Part shown: positions 37,338 to 47,684 of the stretch, in pieces
Numbering within the stretch: position 1 is the first letter of the stretch
How the letters are laid out: each line of letters begins with the position of its first letter
Assembly (NCBI GenBank): GCA_014529385.2
Contig: CM043950.1
Span: 80,798,343-80,862,342 of the forward strand
From: Adiantum capillus-veneris
Taxonomy: Eukaryota > Streptophyta > Polypodiopsida > Polypodiales > Pteridaceae
Direction of reading: 5' to 3'
DNA length: 64,000 nucleotides
Translations under genes and position numbers: made by a program
The notes under the pieces: generated by a model
The model's input: only the letters and a program-made list of their open reading frames with translations
Told to the model about the DNA's origin: nothing
The model's database searches: none

Positions 37338-38258
37338 TCAAAGCCATGCCTGCAATGATGGCTGGTTTGCTGGTTGGTCTTGGTTGTTGAATGCTTGCTG
37401 TCTGGTGGAATGTGAGGTAGTGTCATACTCATCTGAAAATGGATTTGTTGACTTGCTTGGGGTGTGGGCGGCTCTCGGCATTTCCTCAGGGGCATATGCT
37501 GATGCTTCTAGAACTGTTGCTCTTTCTACTTCCTCTGGGAGAATACGTTGGTATTCTCGCCCGTATCTATCAACAAAAACTATGCCCTTCCCCGTAGTAG
37601 TTTCATAAGAGAATAAGTAAAGAACCTTGTCTTTGCTTAGTTCATTTACGTATGGTTCTTTTCTGCGAAAGTAAGAGACAATACCGTCGCTCTCGTGTTT
37701 GTAGATTCCCACATTCTCGTTATAATTTGGAATCCTGATTGTTTTCTTATCGTACATAAAAATAGCTCTGTGCCGATCAATGTTTGGTGGTGGCTCTTGA
37801 GTTTCTAAAACCATTTTCCCTTTAGCCACGTTATCTCCATATCTTTTGTAATCTTCAGGGTTGATAACTATTAAATAGTGGTTCCCCTTTTCATCTCGGA
37901 ATCTATCTCCATCATCATACACGCGGATTATCTCCAATCTTTGTGTTGGCCTTTCTTCGATACAAATGCACTTGCGACCTCGATAGTCAGAATAGACTAG
38001 GGCTCCTCTTGAGTTTGTTCCCTCTAAGAAGATCACCATAAGCCTGGAATCATTCAAAGGATTTTGGGAGGTGCTTCCTCCTCGCATAGGTCCATCATAG
38101 GTGAAACCTCCTGGCTGTTGACTACCCATCATGAAGAAAGATTTGTCTAACGAAGAGTCATTATCACTACCTTCCTCAATAATCAGTGCTAGCAGATCTA
38201 GCCTTGCCTGAGTTACACTCTCTTCGGTGGACACTAAGCTACCTTGGTCACCTGTCAC
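37338..38258 (-). CDS. Gag N-terminal region
   Basis: A 306-residue frame, TGDQGSLVSTEESVTQARLD.., downstream of the leader. It contains no domain that I recognise. The outer element has the same TEESV block near 45620 and a related region at 45294-44725 (YLFRDCYNNNYVMMTPEEVE compared with IVFVDRYGREYQRILPEEVE). So this N-terminal extension is conserved between the two families. Confidence 0.65.
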   Translation of the reverse strand: MTGDQGSLVSTEESVTQARLDLLALIIEEGSDNDSSLDKSFFMMGSQQPGGFTYDGPMRGGSTSQNPLNDSRLMVIFLEGTNSRGALVYSDYRGRKCICIEERPTQRLEIIRVYDDGDRFRDEKGNHYLIVINPEDYKRYGDNVAKGKMVLETQEPPPNIDRHRAIFMYDKKTIRIPNYNENVGIYKHESDGIVSYFRRKEPYVNELSKDKVLYLFSYETTTGKGIVFVDRYGREYQRILPEEVERATVLEASAYAPEEMPRAAHTPSKSTNPFSDEYDTTSHSTRQQAFNNQDQPANQPSLQAWL

Positions 38259-38721
38259 CTTCTAGTATCTAACAATGTATCTTCCTGATCTTAAATTCAT
38301 CAAACTTATCAATGAAATTTAGCACAAATTCAACCACTCACCTGGCAGCGGGTCAGTTTCTACACAACTTCTTGCTTTGTTGTTGAATATACCTATACAC
38401 AAGAGTTTTAATTTCATCAATTGAATCAAAGCATTTATCTGCTAGAGGTTATCTTAGTAATGATTGGTATAATTGGAGAGTTAATCTCAACCACTATTGT
38501 ATTCTATACACTGCTGATGTTCTGGATTAGGTTGCTAATCCGAAACAGTACTTCCTTCTGATGTTGGCCAATTTACGCGAAAAAGTCTGAATTCGGTCTT
38601 TGCTTTGTCCAATGGGCAACCAAGGTCCAAATTCACTTCTGAAAGAAGTTCTGGAACCCTTGAGCCAAATGGAACCTCAATGTCTAGGCTAGGTCAAATT
38701 TTCTCTACAGTATGCCCCAAT

Positions 38722-38745
38722 AGACATCCTACGCATAGGATGTCT
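38722..38745. repeat. Leader palindrome 1
   Basis: AGACATCCTACG followed by CATAGGATGTCT; the arms are complementary except at the centre. Confidence 0.9.
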
Positions 38746-38975
38746 CTTGCTGTATTTTGCCTGGATTTTTGCACTGTTGTTTCCCCTTGTTGTGTTGAGC
38801 TTACAGCTGCTTTTACTTTTTGATTTGGACTTGTATAAGCTGGTCAATGAGTCAAGAATCTGTTCTGACATCCTGTTGATGGTATTGATCAGTCTAATCA
38901 ACTCCAAATTGGACCAAAATTGACTAGCACCTTACAATGCTCTAAGTCAAATTCTGACTTCATTTTCTTGCATTA

Positions 38976-38999
38976 GACATCCTGCGGGTAGGATGTCTT
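38976..38999. repeat. Leader palindrome 2
   Basis: AGACATCCTGCG followed by GGTAGGATGTCT; the same motif with central changes. Confidence 0.9.
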
Positions 39000-39098
39000 T
39001 TTCATCAGAATGCATTTAAACTCAAGGCTTAAGCTCCCCTTGAGTTGCTAATCACCTTGGTATACTCAGATTTCAGTTTGGAGTCCCAAATCACTCAG

Positions 39099-39124
39099 AA
39101 GACATCCTACGCGTAGGATGTCTT
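39099..39124. repeat. Leader palindrome 3 (perfect, 26 bp)
   Basis: AAGACATCCTACG followed by its exact reverse complement. A half-site (GGGTAGGATGTCTT) recurs near 39392. Confidence 0.95.
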
Positions 39125-39541
39125 TTTGGCCTGTTTGATCCCATATTTGTTCCACAGCTTCCCCTTGATGTCAGTATCCCAGTGGTATGCTTATATTTTG
39201 ATTTGGATGTCAAAAGTCCCAAACTTCAGCTGTTTTTGCTTTTTGAGTCAAAAGTGCTAAAGTCCACTTTGAACCCAATTTTCTTATCCAAATGAGGTGA
39301 TACCCCTTTCAGTCACTCAATATATCATGCAAGACACACTCATGCAACCATCTTATGGTTTTGGTCTCAAGTTAATGTTTTGGCACTATTTGGGTAGGAT
39401 GTCTTGCAATTTCAGTCTATCTGGCCTTATCCTGTCAAGATATGGCCAAATTTCCACTTTCCAGTTGAAATTAGGGTAAATCCTACCTTCTGAACACACT
39501 GGTCAACTCAAAATCCCAAAATTCCTCCCAAATTGGCCTGT

Positions 39542-39565
39542 AGACATCCTGCGCGTAGGATGTCT
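39542..39565. repeat. Leader palindrome 4
   Basis: AGACATCCTGCG followed by CGTAGGATGTCT; one base pair of the arms differs. Confidence 0.92.
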
Positions 39566-40078
39566 CCTGGCTTAAAATTAAAGTTTTTTTCTGACAGGAA
39601 TGCTCCTGCTGCTCTGAAGACCTATCAAAAACACTCACAGTAACTTTTGGACTTCAATTAGGCTGTCAACCACACTTTTGCGTCTTTTACAAACTTGTAA
39701 TGATTCTACCAAGAAAGTGTACATGCATGAAATGCTCTAGATCTGAATCATGATGTCCTACTTATTCTACTCCTACCTATCATGAAGAAATGGTGATAAT
39801 GGTGTTTTTGGTTGCTTTTTGGCCTCTCCGGACTCTCAAGCTCTCCTCTCACCACTTCTACCACCCAACTCCTACTCTAGAACTCGACTATTACCTACAA
39901 CTACCTAAGTCTACCTCCTCTACCTAAGTCGAAGGATCTAGGCCAGACACACGCTTCCTAGACTCCCTCTAAGACCTAGAGAGTCCTCCACCCTCTGATC
40001 CTATCTAAATGTAAAGTGAGACTCTTGGCAAGCCAAAAATCCCAATCCTCAAGGATTAGTCTCGGTCACCTACTTAAG

Positions 40079-40104
40079 GTTTTCGTCCCCGGCAGCGGCG
40101 CGAA
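40079..40104 (-). promoter_or_regulatory. Primer-binding site of the inner element
   Basis: Minus strand TTCGCGCCGCTGCCGGGGAC directly follows the LTR end CATCCAACA. It resembles the tRNA-derived PBS of Tat/Athila-type plant Ty3 elements (TGGCGCCGTTGCCGGGGA). The tRNA assignment is from memory. Confidence 0.75.
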
Positions 40105-41001
40105 TGTTGGATGGATACGCCGCGACGGACGTCAGCACAGCGAGAACTCACCTAACAAGTAATGTGAGCTAAGGACAAAGCTCGACCGGCAGGCGCGTGG
40201 AAGCAAGCATAAGGTGTCAGCCTACACTCGATCGACTCCTAACTAATTCCTACAGAGGTCCCTACCAATTGTCTAAGTCACAGCCTTTAAGAGTGCAAAA
40301 GAGGATATTTCCTACAACGCTTGCTAGAGCCGAACACCCATCAAACACTTTTGAAATGCCATAGAACTTGAAGGAGACCTTACTAATACCTATAGGCCGC
40401 TCTCCATAAGGTCTGAAACACGTAGGATTTCTGGCCGAAATCTGCAGGTCTTCGTTTTAGAAATCTGAAGTGCCTAATGTGTAGATCTACTCAATGTGAA
40501 CGCGTGGATATGCTGCAATGCGAAATCAGATAACGTATGCTCACCCAAACAATAGATGAAGCTCGTAGAAGCAGCTCCCAAAGCCGGACCGTATGCGCGC
40601 AATGTTGGTATCGGCTCGTAGCTCTAGTCGGGGGCAACACGCTGCACTTCTCCGCACTCGATTCCGACCACCGTAGCACACGTAGCATCAAGACGAAGCT
40701 CACACTCTCTCTCACGTACACAGTACGCTCACTCACAGACTTAAAACTTGTTTAAAATGACAAAAGGTTTTTCATTAAGGTCAAATAGTGGTATATATAC
40801 CTTACAACTTCTCAAACCCTAAAGTTCCAAAATCAATCATCTACTCAATCTAACTATCAAAACTGGGATACAATCTGGAAATTTCTGTAAGTCCCAATAT
40901 TTACAAGGTGAAAAATTGGGTTTTCCTCAATGAATGAATAATTACAAAAATAATAGTCCGCCGAGTAGTTAGATGCCGTGGGGTGTGTCCAGCTTCTAAC
41001 A
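40105..41001 (-). mobile_element. Inner element 5' LTR
   Basis: Plus-strand ends TGTTGG and TAACA, 897 bp, with the PBS abutting on the left. The following CTTCA (41002-41006) is the expected target-site duplicate, but the left partner was not found. Confidence 0.7.
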
Positions 41002-41019
41002 CTTCATGAAGGATTCTTC

Positions 41020-41370
41020 ACACACCTTGGTCCATTCAAAGTGCGTAATCAAGATATACATGGGTTTTGCAATTATAATGTACATGTAGATGAACCGTCG
41101 GTAATATCCACGCATTTAACAAGCTCAGCAAAAGCTTTTCTTCTTCTTCTGTTAGGTCATTCGCAATGTAATTAGGTCTAGGCTCTTCTCTTGGTTTCAG
41201 CCAAGTCATTTCCTGTGATTTTTCTTGAGTACCCTTCCTTGTTTTTCTTGATGTCTGAGATATTTCTAAATTTTTGTTTGAAGGATATCTACCAGTTACT
41301 TTGTCCTTGACACAATCATTAGCATCTATTTGTATTAAGAATTGTATTTTACATGAGATTGATGGCATAG
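41020..41370 (-). pseudogene. Outer element coding fragment cut by the inner element
   Basis: Contains PNYIANDLTEEEEKLL, which matches VYIANDLEPGEEARA of the inner element just before its second protease. The homology stops near 41140, close to the inner LTR, so the outer element's second protease is missing here. Confidence 0.6.
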
Positions 41371-41744
41371 GTCGTGTTTACATAATTCTGGTGTCTCTCT
41401 TTCGTCTATATCATTTTTGTCTTCTCGATTTCTGGTTTGGAAAGTCAAAAAACTATTCCTCCCCTACTTTTAAGAGTAACTTAGCTCTCGTATGCTCTTT
41501 TTCTGAGGTAGTTGATGTCTATCTAACTCATTAGTTGCATCATAATAGAGGTTTGAAAAGACCTTTTGAGCTTTCATTAAGTCCTTGGGTTCCTCATCTT
41601 TGTTTTCAATGTTGAGTATTGAAATCATTTGGATGGAATTATGTCGTACCCATCCTCATTGCAAAATTGAGTAGGCATAGACGTATTCACACATACATCC
41701 ATTGTCGCTAAAATTTGAGTCCACTCGAATGGCTCAAATAAATG

Positions 41745-42586
41745 CTATGGAAAGGGTTCTGGTATGTAGGCTTCGTCTGTGGATTCCCTTTCTAGGATAC
41801 ATTCTTCTCGTCTTAAGATTTCGTTTTCTGAAGCTCCACACATCCAAATAGGAGTGTCTTTGTTTAACGAGGAAGGGAATTTAGTTTCAACCGAATAGAC
41901 TGAATCAAACTCTTGGATGGGTGTTTTCAAGACATCTCTATAAGTGTGATCTTCTAGATTGACTCTTGTTATAGATCCCACTTGCTTTAAGTACAGATAG
42001 TTGTTTCCCTAATATTGGATAAGCTGTAGCTGTCGCATGAAAGGTCTTTCCAATATGATTTCATAGTTAAGTTTTTTCCCAAAGTCTACTATGGAAAAAG
42101 TGTGTTGATATTCAATTCCACAGGAATCGACTATCACTTTTTCAAGCAGCCCTAATGGTCTCTCAATGTGTCCGTCAGCGATCTGCAATTTCATTCAAAT
42201 TTTTCTAATGGTTGGCTATCCCCAAGATTCCCATACTGCTTTTGTGGCTATGGCTATGCCAACTCCGCTATCCAGTATTGCCATGGTTTCACTGTCATTA
42301 TATTTCACTGGGAGGGTGTGTTTCCTTCTTCCCCTTCATAATATTCTCTGACTTTGTTCATGGGAACTAATCCAATCTCTTTGTTTTTCATCTCATTTTT
42401 CAATTTTTCCAAATTCTTCAAGATTAACCACAAGTATGGTCTGAGTTTTAACGATTCTCCCAAGGTAAGAGTGCATTGGATGGATGTAAACATGATTGAA
42501 TGAATGTTGTCTACTTCTAGGGTCTGCTCAGCTCTTTTAACTTGAGTGGTCTTGCACATGATGGATTCATCTTCATTATCTCCCAA
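41745..42586 (-). pseudogene. Outer element aspartic protease and linker
   Basis: Minus strand: LTLGESLKLRPYLW and VPMNKVREYYEGEE (42586-42305), AILDSGVGIAIATKAVWESW (about 42280-42220, catalytic DSG present, Ala replaced by Val), LQIADGHIERPLGLLEKVIV and YEIILERPFMRQLQ (42194-42009), then the WMCGASENEILRREE linker. All blocks parallel the inner element. A frameshift near 42305 and stops near 42220 and 42010 inactivate it. Confidence 0.7.
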
Positions 42587-42935
42587 GTAAGAAGGTTATG
42601 TTTTTAATGTCAATGGTTTTGACATTCCTAAAGCTTCCAATTCGCAATCCCCGTACAAGGATTGTATATCCATGTTCATATCAGAAGGTAGGTTATCCAA
42701 CCAGATTTCCTCTATAGGAGCTGACTTTAGAGTTAGGCTCCCATCATTGATCTCTCTCACTTTTTTTCATAAGTGTCCTGGCCAGTCTTACTCTACAAAT
42801 GGAATTCCATTTAAGGCCTCTTCGCTGTCCAACACTATAAGCTCTGGATCATTTGTTTCAAGGTGGGGTTCTGCCACCACATTGGATTTTCCTTTCGTTT
42901 GTTCTACCGCAAGCTCTTCAGATTTTGCAATACTT

Positions 42936-43640
42936 TCAAGCTTGGGTTTTTGTTTTTTCAGCATTTCTTGCGTGCAGATAAGATTCCAGCTTAGCTGCTT
43001 CCATGTCTAGATATGGATAGTTTTTCCACTTGTTTTGCATGTTTTGGCCTGCTTTAAGTCCTACTTGGTAGGCTTCCAAGGTGGCATTAATAGGCTCAAA
43101 AATTTTATAAACCAGAATGGGTCCTCCAGATTTCATGGTTGTTTCCTTGAATTCGCTGCCAATTTCTTTCAACTTGTCCTGGGCTAGCTTCTTCGCTTTC
43201 TCTTCGATTTTAACCCGTTGTTTTTGTTTTCTCATCTCATATCTTTTGCTTTTGATCCTTTTGATTCTTTGAGAAGAAAATTTTTGGTTCTCCGAATCAT
43301 CAAAGGAGTTGTGTTTCTTTTTCTTTGCCTGGTCTCTAGTGATTACCTTGATTGGAACAATCGGTTCTATCTCTAATGACCTACTAGGCATCACTTGGAC
43401 TACGCTTACTACGGTTTTACCCTTGTTCAAAGGATTTTTAGGACAATCTTCTGGAAAGTGTCCTCCCTTTTTACAACATTGTATGCAATAGGCTTCAATT
43501 GGTTTGAGGTTTTTGTCAGGCTCTGGACATTCGTTTTTCCAATGGTCATCAGCACCACAGTTATGACAGTTTCCTGTTCTAGGCTTTATCATGGGTCTTC
43601 CCATGGGAGGTCTGACACCTTGATTAGCCACATAAGACAT
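42936..43640 (-). CDS. Outer element nucleocapsid and linker
   Basis: A 234-residue frame with zinc knuckles CHNCGADDHWKNEC (CX2CX4HX4C) and CIQCCKKGGHFPEDC (CX2CX5HX4C), then a Lys-rich region (KRIKSKRYEMRKQKQRVKIE) and an Ala/Glu-rich linker. It would package RNA. It follows a Pro-rich tract at 43876-43652 (ERPQPVLGQQPP, shared with the inner element). Confidence 0.75.
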   Translation of the reverse strand: MSYVANQGVRPPMGRPMIKPRTGNCHNCGADDHWKNECPEPDKNLKPIEAYCIQCCKKGGHFPEDCPKNPLNKGKTVVSVVQVMPSRSLEIEPIVPIKVITRDQAKKKKHNSFDDSENQKFSSQRIKRIKSKRYEMRKQKQRVKIEEKAKKLAQDKLKEIGSEFKETTMKSGGPILVYKIFEPINATLEAYQVGLKAGQNMQNKWKNYPYLDMEAAKLESYLHARNAEKTKTQA

Positions 43641-43651
43641 CGGTGCTAGCT

Positions 43652-44661
43652 CTATGGAGCATAAGTCATTGTTTCTTCCATTGGTGCTGGGTGTGGATTA
43701 TACCAATCTCCCTCTACCATTACTGTAGATGGACTAGGCTCTACATAGAGTTTAACATGCACTAATGCTTGTTCATCTATGACTCCTTCAGAGTGCATGT
43801 ACTTTACAGGCACTGCATTATGTCTTGTATACGGAGGTTGTTGTCCCAACACAGGTTGAGGTCTTTCCATACCCATGTGGTCTTTGAGCTTGGGCCATAT
43901 TAGGCTGATATATGTACATGGGTTGTCCTTGTGGCCTCATGGGCACGTACTGAACATTCCCATCATACTTTGGTCTGAAGTAGCACTCGTGGGTCTCATG
44001 GTTGGTCCATTTACCCTCGATTTCACACCATTTTTGTGGCCTAATTGATGTCCCTATGGAGGTATCCCTTGTCCTGGTCCTCTCATGGGTGCTTTTTGCA
44101 TGTTGTTCATCATGTCGTTCATCCTTTTTAGCATATCTCCTATGGCTAAGAGTGGTGCCGCAACAGCCGTTCCCACTTGTGTTGGTCTTGTGGATGTTGT
44201 CTTCTCACTTTGATTATCCTTAGGGACATCTTCGTTGAAAATTTTGCAATTTTCCCCTAGGTCAATAGCATCAGACATATACACTTCTAGGGTTGTATGC
44301 TTTTTACTATAGAGTATAGCATGAAGTTCTTTGTTTACCAATCCCTCCAGAAACAAAGATATAAGTCATTCTTCTACAGGTATCTCCATCTTTGGGCATC
44401 TGGCAATGTATTGTTTCATTTGAGTTGCACAATCCCTAACAGACTCACCATGTTCTGTTTGAAGCTGTAGATTTGAGCTACCATATTATGTTTGATTCCC
44501 GTTTTGGAACAAGCAGCTACAAATCCTTGAGCTAATGTGTTCAAGTCCATGATTGACCTTGGTGGAATGTTTTGCAACCATTTCAATGATTTTCCTTCTA
44601 ATGGCATTCCAAACCCTTCGAATTGAGTATGGAAATCGAATATACGCTCTGCTCTTAGCAC
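43652..44661 (-). pseudogene. Outer element capsid and Pro-rich gag
   Basis: 44661-44416 reads RAERIFDFHTQFEGFGMPLE.. (capsid), 44356-44054 reads FLEGLVNKELHAILYSKKHT.. (end of the capsid fold), and 43876-43652 is Pro-rich. The same order as in the inner element, with frameshifts near 44410 and 43950. Confidence 0.7.
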
Positions 44662-44724
44662 TTGCTTAAAGCTTGCTAAGTGATCGTATGGATCCCTAGA
44701 TCCACTGTATTTTTTGACTCATTT

Positions 44725-45730
44725 CTAAAAATTAGCTGGTCTGACGCGTCTGTTTGGTTCAACTCCCGGTCTTTTGGAAGTTGGTCCTATTCCGAGTCCT
44801 TCAAACCCGCCTATTGGAAATAGTGACTCATGTAGCCTTGGACTAGCCTTAATGTCACCCGGTTTTCTACGTGATGAGGTGGTTTCTGGTTTCTTCACAT
44901 TAGTCTCAAATGATCTCTCACGGTGTTCATCTCTTGGAATTGTTTTTGGTCCTTGCCCCAATATCCAACCGCGTATGGAATACCCTTGGTATTTAGTTTG
45001 TTCTACTTCCTCAGGAGTCATCATAACATAGTTGTTGTTATAACAATCCCTAAACAGATAGGTTGGTAGGTCCGCTGATCCCTTATCTTTGATCTTGAAG
45101 ATATAAATGATCTTCATGGCTGTTAATTGTCTTGGTTTGGCATGAGAAGTCCACTGAAGATCCTTTATGTTTCTATCTTCGCAACAATAGACTCCAAACT
45201 GAGGATTATCCGTACTAAGCCGTTTCAAAGGCTTCAAGTCTACTTGATCATATCCCTCGAATTCTAAAGTTGGTGGTCCTTCTTTTGCTAACATTTTTGG
45301 GATTATGGTGTTGACTTCTCACCCCCATTTGTCTATCACATCAAGGTTTTCGACTTGTAAATATTGAGTTTCGTTTCGATCCATGTACATTTTTCCTTGT
45401 TTGTTTGCCCTAACCTCTTCTTCGAACTCAATACCATGTTCATCAACGGCGAATAGCATACTCATCGTTAGAGTCCAAGTAAACTTGGGCTCCATGATGG
45501 TTAGTCCTGTAAAAAGATAGTATATGCTTATAGCACACTGTTATTCAGGTTTTCGAGTGAGTCAAGTAAGAAGACATTTCGGATGTTGAATCTAAAAAAA
45601 TATATGAGACTTCTTCAGGAATTGTATGCAAGGAATTGCCTTGATTCACGCTCTCTTCGGTAGATACTCTACTGGAGGTTTCTCCGAGTATGTCCTGATT
45701 TTCTAGTACACGACCAGATTTAAGGTTCAT
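44725..45730 (-). pseudogene. Outer element gag N-terminal region
   Basis: Frames 45730-45545 (NLKSGRVLENQDILGETSSR, with TEESVNQ) and 45294-44725 with YCCEDRNIKDLQWTSHAKPR and YLFRDCYNNNYVMMTPEEVE. Homologous to 38258-37338 of the inner element. Stops lie between the pieces. Confidence 0.6.
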
Positions 45731-46130
45731 ATAGACTTATGAAGCCCTGGATAGAGTACTTCCCTTTGGATTAACTTGTCGTCACTTTCCACTCGATTCA
45801 ATTGCAACTTTCTGTCAAGCCACTGATTCCTCATTTGCGACGTGATTCCTGTACAAATTTGATCAAGTTAGCTATTCTTCTATAAAGACAGTAGAGTTTT
45901 TGCTATTCTTGGGATTGATCTCTGTGTATCACTTCAAATCAAGCTATGAGAGTCAAAATTTGACTTTCAGATTCGACTTTAGCAAAAATCAAAGGTCTAA
46001 TCTACAACCTGTAAACTGAGTGTACATGTATTTTGATCTGATTGAACCCAAAGTTGCCCTGTGGCTTTAGATTATGTTGGTCTATCATTATATAAGTTCA
46101 AAAGTCAAAAATGATGTCTCTCGATAGCAG

Positions 46131-46156
46131 AAGTAAATAATCATGATTATTTACTT
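46131..46156. repeat. Outer leader palindrome 1 (perfect, 26 bp)
   Basis: AAGTAAATAATCA followed by its exact reverse complement. Confidence 0.95.
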
Positions 46157-46416
46157 TTGACAAATTTTTGCACTTTTTTGATTTGTTTGGCAAGTATACA
46201 ACTTGCTAAAATCCCTGGACAAGTTTCAACAAGTTTAGACAAAATCTGATCAAGTTTATCAATTGTTTGGTGTCCGCAGACTCTGATTTTGAGAATCTGA
46301 CTTAAGTCTCACTTTAGGGATCCAAATTTCACCAAAATGGATTTGTGAGGTCTACTTGATGTGCTTGACCTTGTGATCTACTCAACTTTGCAAAATCATC
46401 AATTTTTGAAGCAGAT

Positions 46417-46438
46417 GTAAATAATCGCGATTATTTAC
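46417..46438. repeat. Outer leader palindrome 2 (perfect, 22 bp)
   Basis: GTAAATAATCG followed by CGATTATTTAC, a CGCG centre. Confidence 0.95.
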
Positions 46439-46704
46439 TCCAGCTATATTTTTGCAAGCTTTTGCCCCAACTTTGACACAGATTTGTTAAGCACCTTAAG
46501 TTAAGGTCACTAGCCAAGTTTCATCAAGTTTGGATAATTTTTGGTCAAATGGTCATCAATTATCTATCCGCAGAATAACTTTGCAATTTTAGTCACAATT
46601 TTCAATCCAATAAATCTTACCAAATTTGGTTTGTGGGCTTATTACAACATGGTGAAACTAGTGGTATGCAGACTTGGTCAAAAAAGTTGAAAAATAGGGC
46701 AGAT

Positions 46705-46726
46705 GTAAATAATCGTGATTATTTAC
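46705..46726. repeat. Outer leader palindrome 3
   Basis: GTAAATAATCG followed by TGATTATTTAC; only the centre differs from perfect. Confidence 0.92.
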
Positions 46727-46990
46727 TTCTGATAAATTTTTATAATTTTTTGGTCAACTGAGCATGTACACATGTTTATCACATCAATATAAGCCTATCA
46801 ATCAAATTTCAACAGACAAGTGTGGATAAATTTTCCCCCAATTTATACTCAAGATTCAAAAGTCAGTACAAACTTTAGCCTTTATTCAGTTTTTTGTCAG
46901 TTTAGAGATCCAGCTCTCTTGGGCCTTTACAAAAGTTGTTTGTATACATGCAATGAGTCAATGGTATGTTCTTTGGCCAATTTAGAGCCG

Positions 46991-47018
46991 AAAGTTAATA
47001 ATTGCGATTATTAACTTT
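46991..47018. repeat. Outer leader palindrome 4
   Basis: AAAGTTAATAATTG followed by CGATTATTAACTTT; a related, longer arm. A half-site (GTAAATAATC) lies near 47140. Confidence 0.9.
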
Positions 47019-47658
47019 AGGCTTGAAATGAGCATTTTTTTGCAATTTTCTCAAAGACAGTCTTTATATGAGCTATTTTAAGCCTGTGAATCAAGTCAAA
47101 ACTTAATTTGGACTAAAATGTCAAGAAAAAGTAAATAATCTGAGTTTTGACCAAGTCTTGCAATTTTTACCTCAAACTGGTTTAGACAACTCTTAGGCTT
47201 ACTCTCCAGGCGGATTGAGTGGATTCGAGTCTTTTCGAGCTATTTCTAGTCGTAGACCTGAAATTCTCCAACTTCCAATAACAACTCACACTTGATTTTT
47301 TCAGAGAGAGCAATATTCTTAAATCCACCTCAGATTCTACTTACTCTACTCCTAGATTCTCATGCAATGGGGTTGTGGAAAGTGTCCACAAACAAACACT
47401 CGTTTTCTTGTGTTTATTATGTTTTTCAGAGTCTTGATCTTAAGAATTGTCTTGTCTACCAATCATTCTCCAAATCCTAATATAAATCTACAATCCTATA
47501 GTCCTAAAGGTACGATTACTTCCAAGCTACCTCTACACAGCAAAAGACGACAATCTTAAGCTATGCGGTTTCTAAAAAGAAATTTTTACTCTAGGTGAAC
47601 CTAGAGGAAGTTAATGGAAAACTACACAAGATGCTCGTGTTTTCCCTAGTTTAGGTCT

Positions 47659-47684
47659 ATTCGATTCCCAGCATTAGCACCAAA
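47659..47684 (-). promoter_or_regulatory. Primer-binding site of the outer element
   Basis: Minus strand TTTGGTGCTAATGCTGGGAA follows the LTR end CCCACA. The TGG start fits pairing to a tRNA CCA end, and the sequence is a diverged form of the TGGCGCCGTTGCCGGGGA type. Confidence 0.75.

Larger units (their letters stand above)
31598..41001 (-). mobile_element. Inner LTR retrotransposon with gag and two proteases
   Basis: In minus sense: LTR 41001-40105, PBS, a leader of about 1.8 kb with four palindromes (40.1-38.3 kb), gag (38.26-35.5 kb), a retropepsin (34.87-34.1 kb), a linker, a second retropepsin-like domain (33.24-32.2 kb), and a low-complexity tail to 31.78 kb. No RT, RNase H or integrase follows. 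Its gag and first protease are homologous, block by block, to those of the outer element that it interrupts. A matching left LTR was not found, so the left edge is approximate. Confidence 0.75.
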
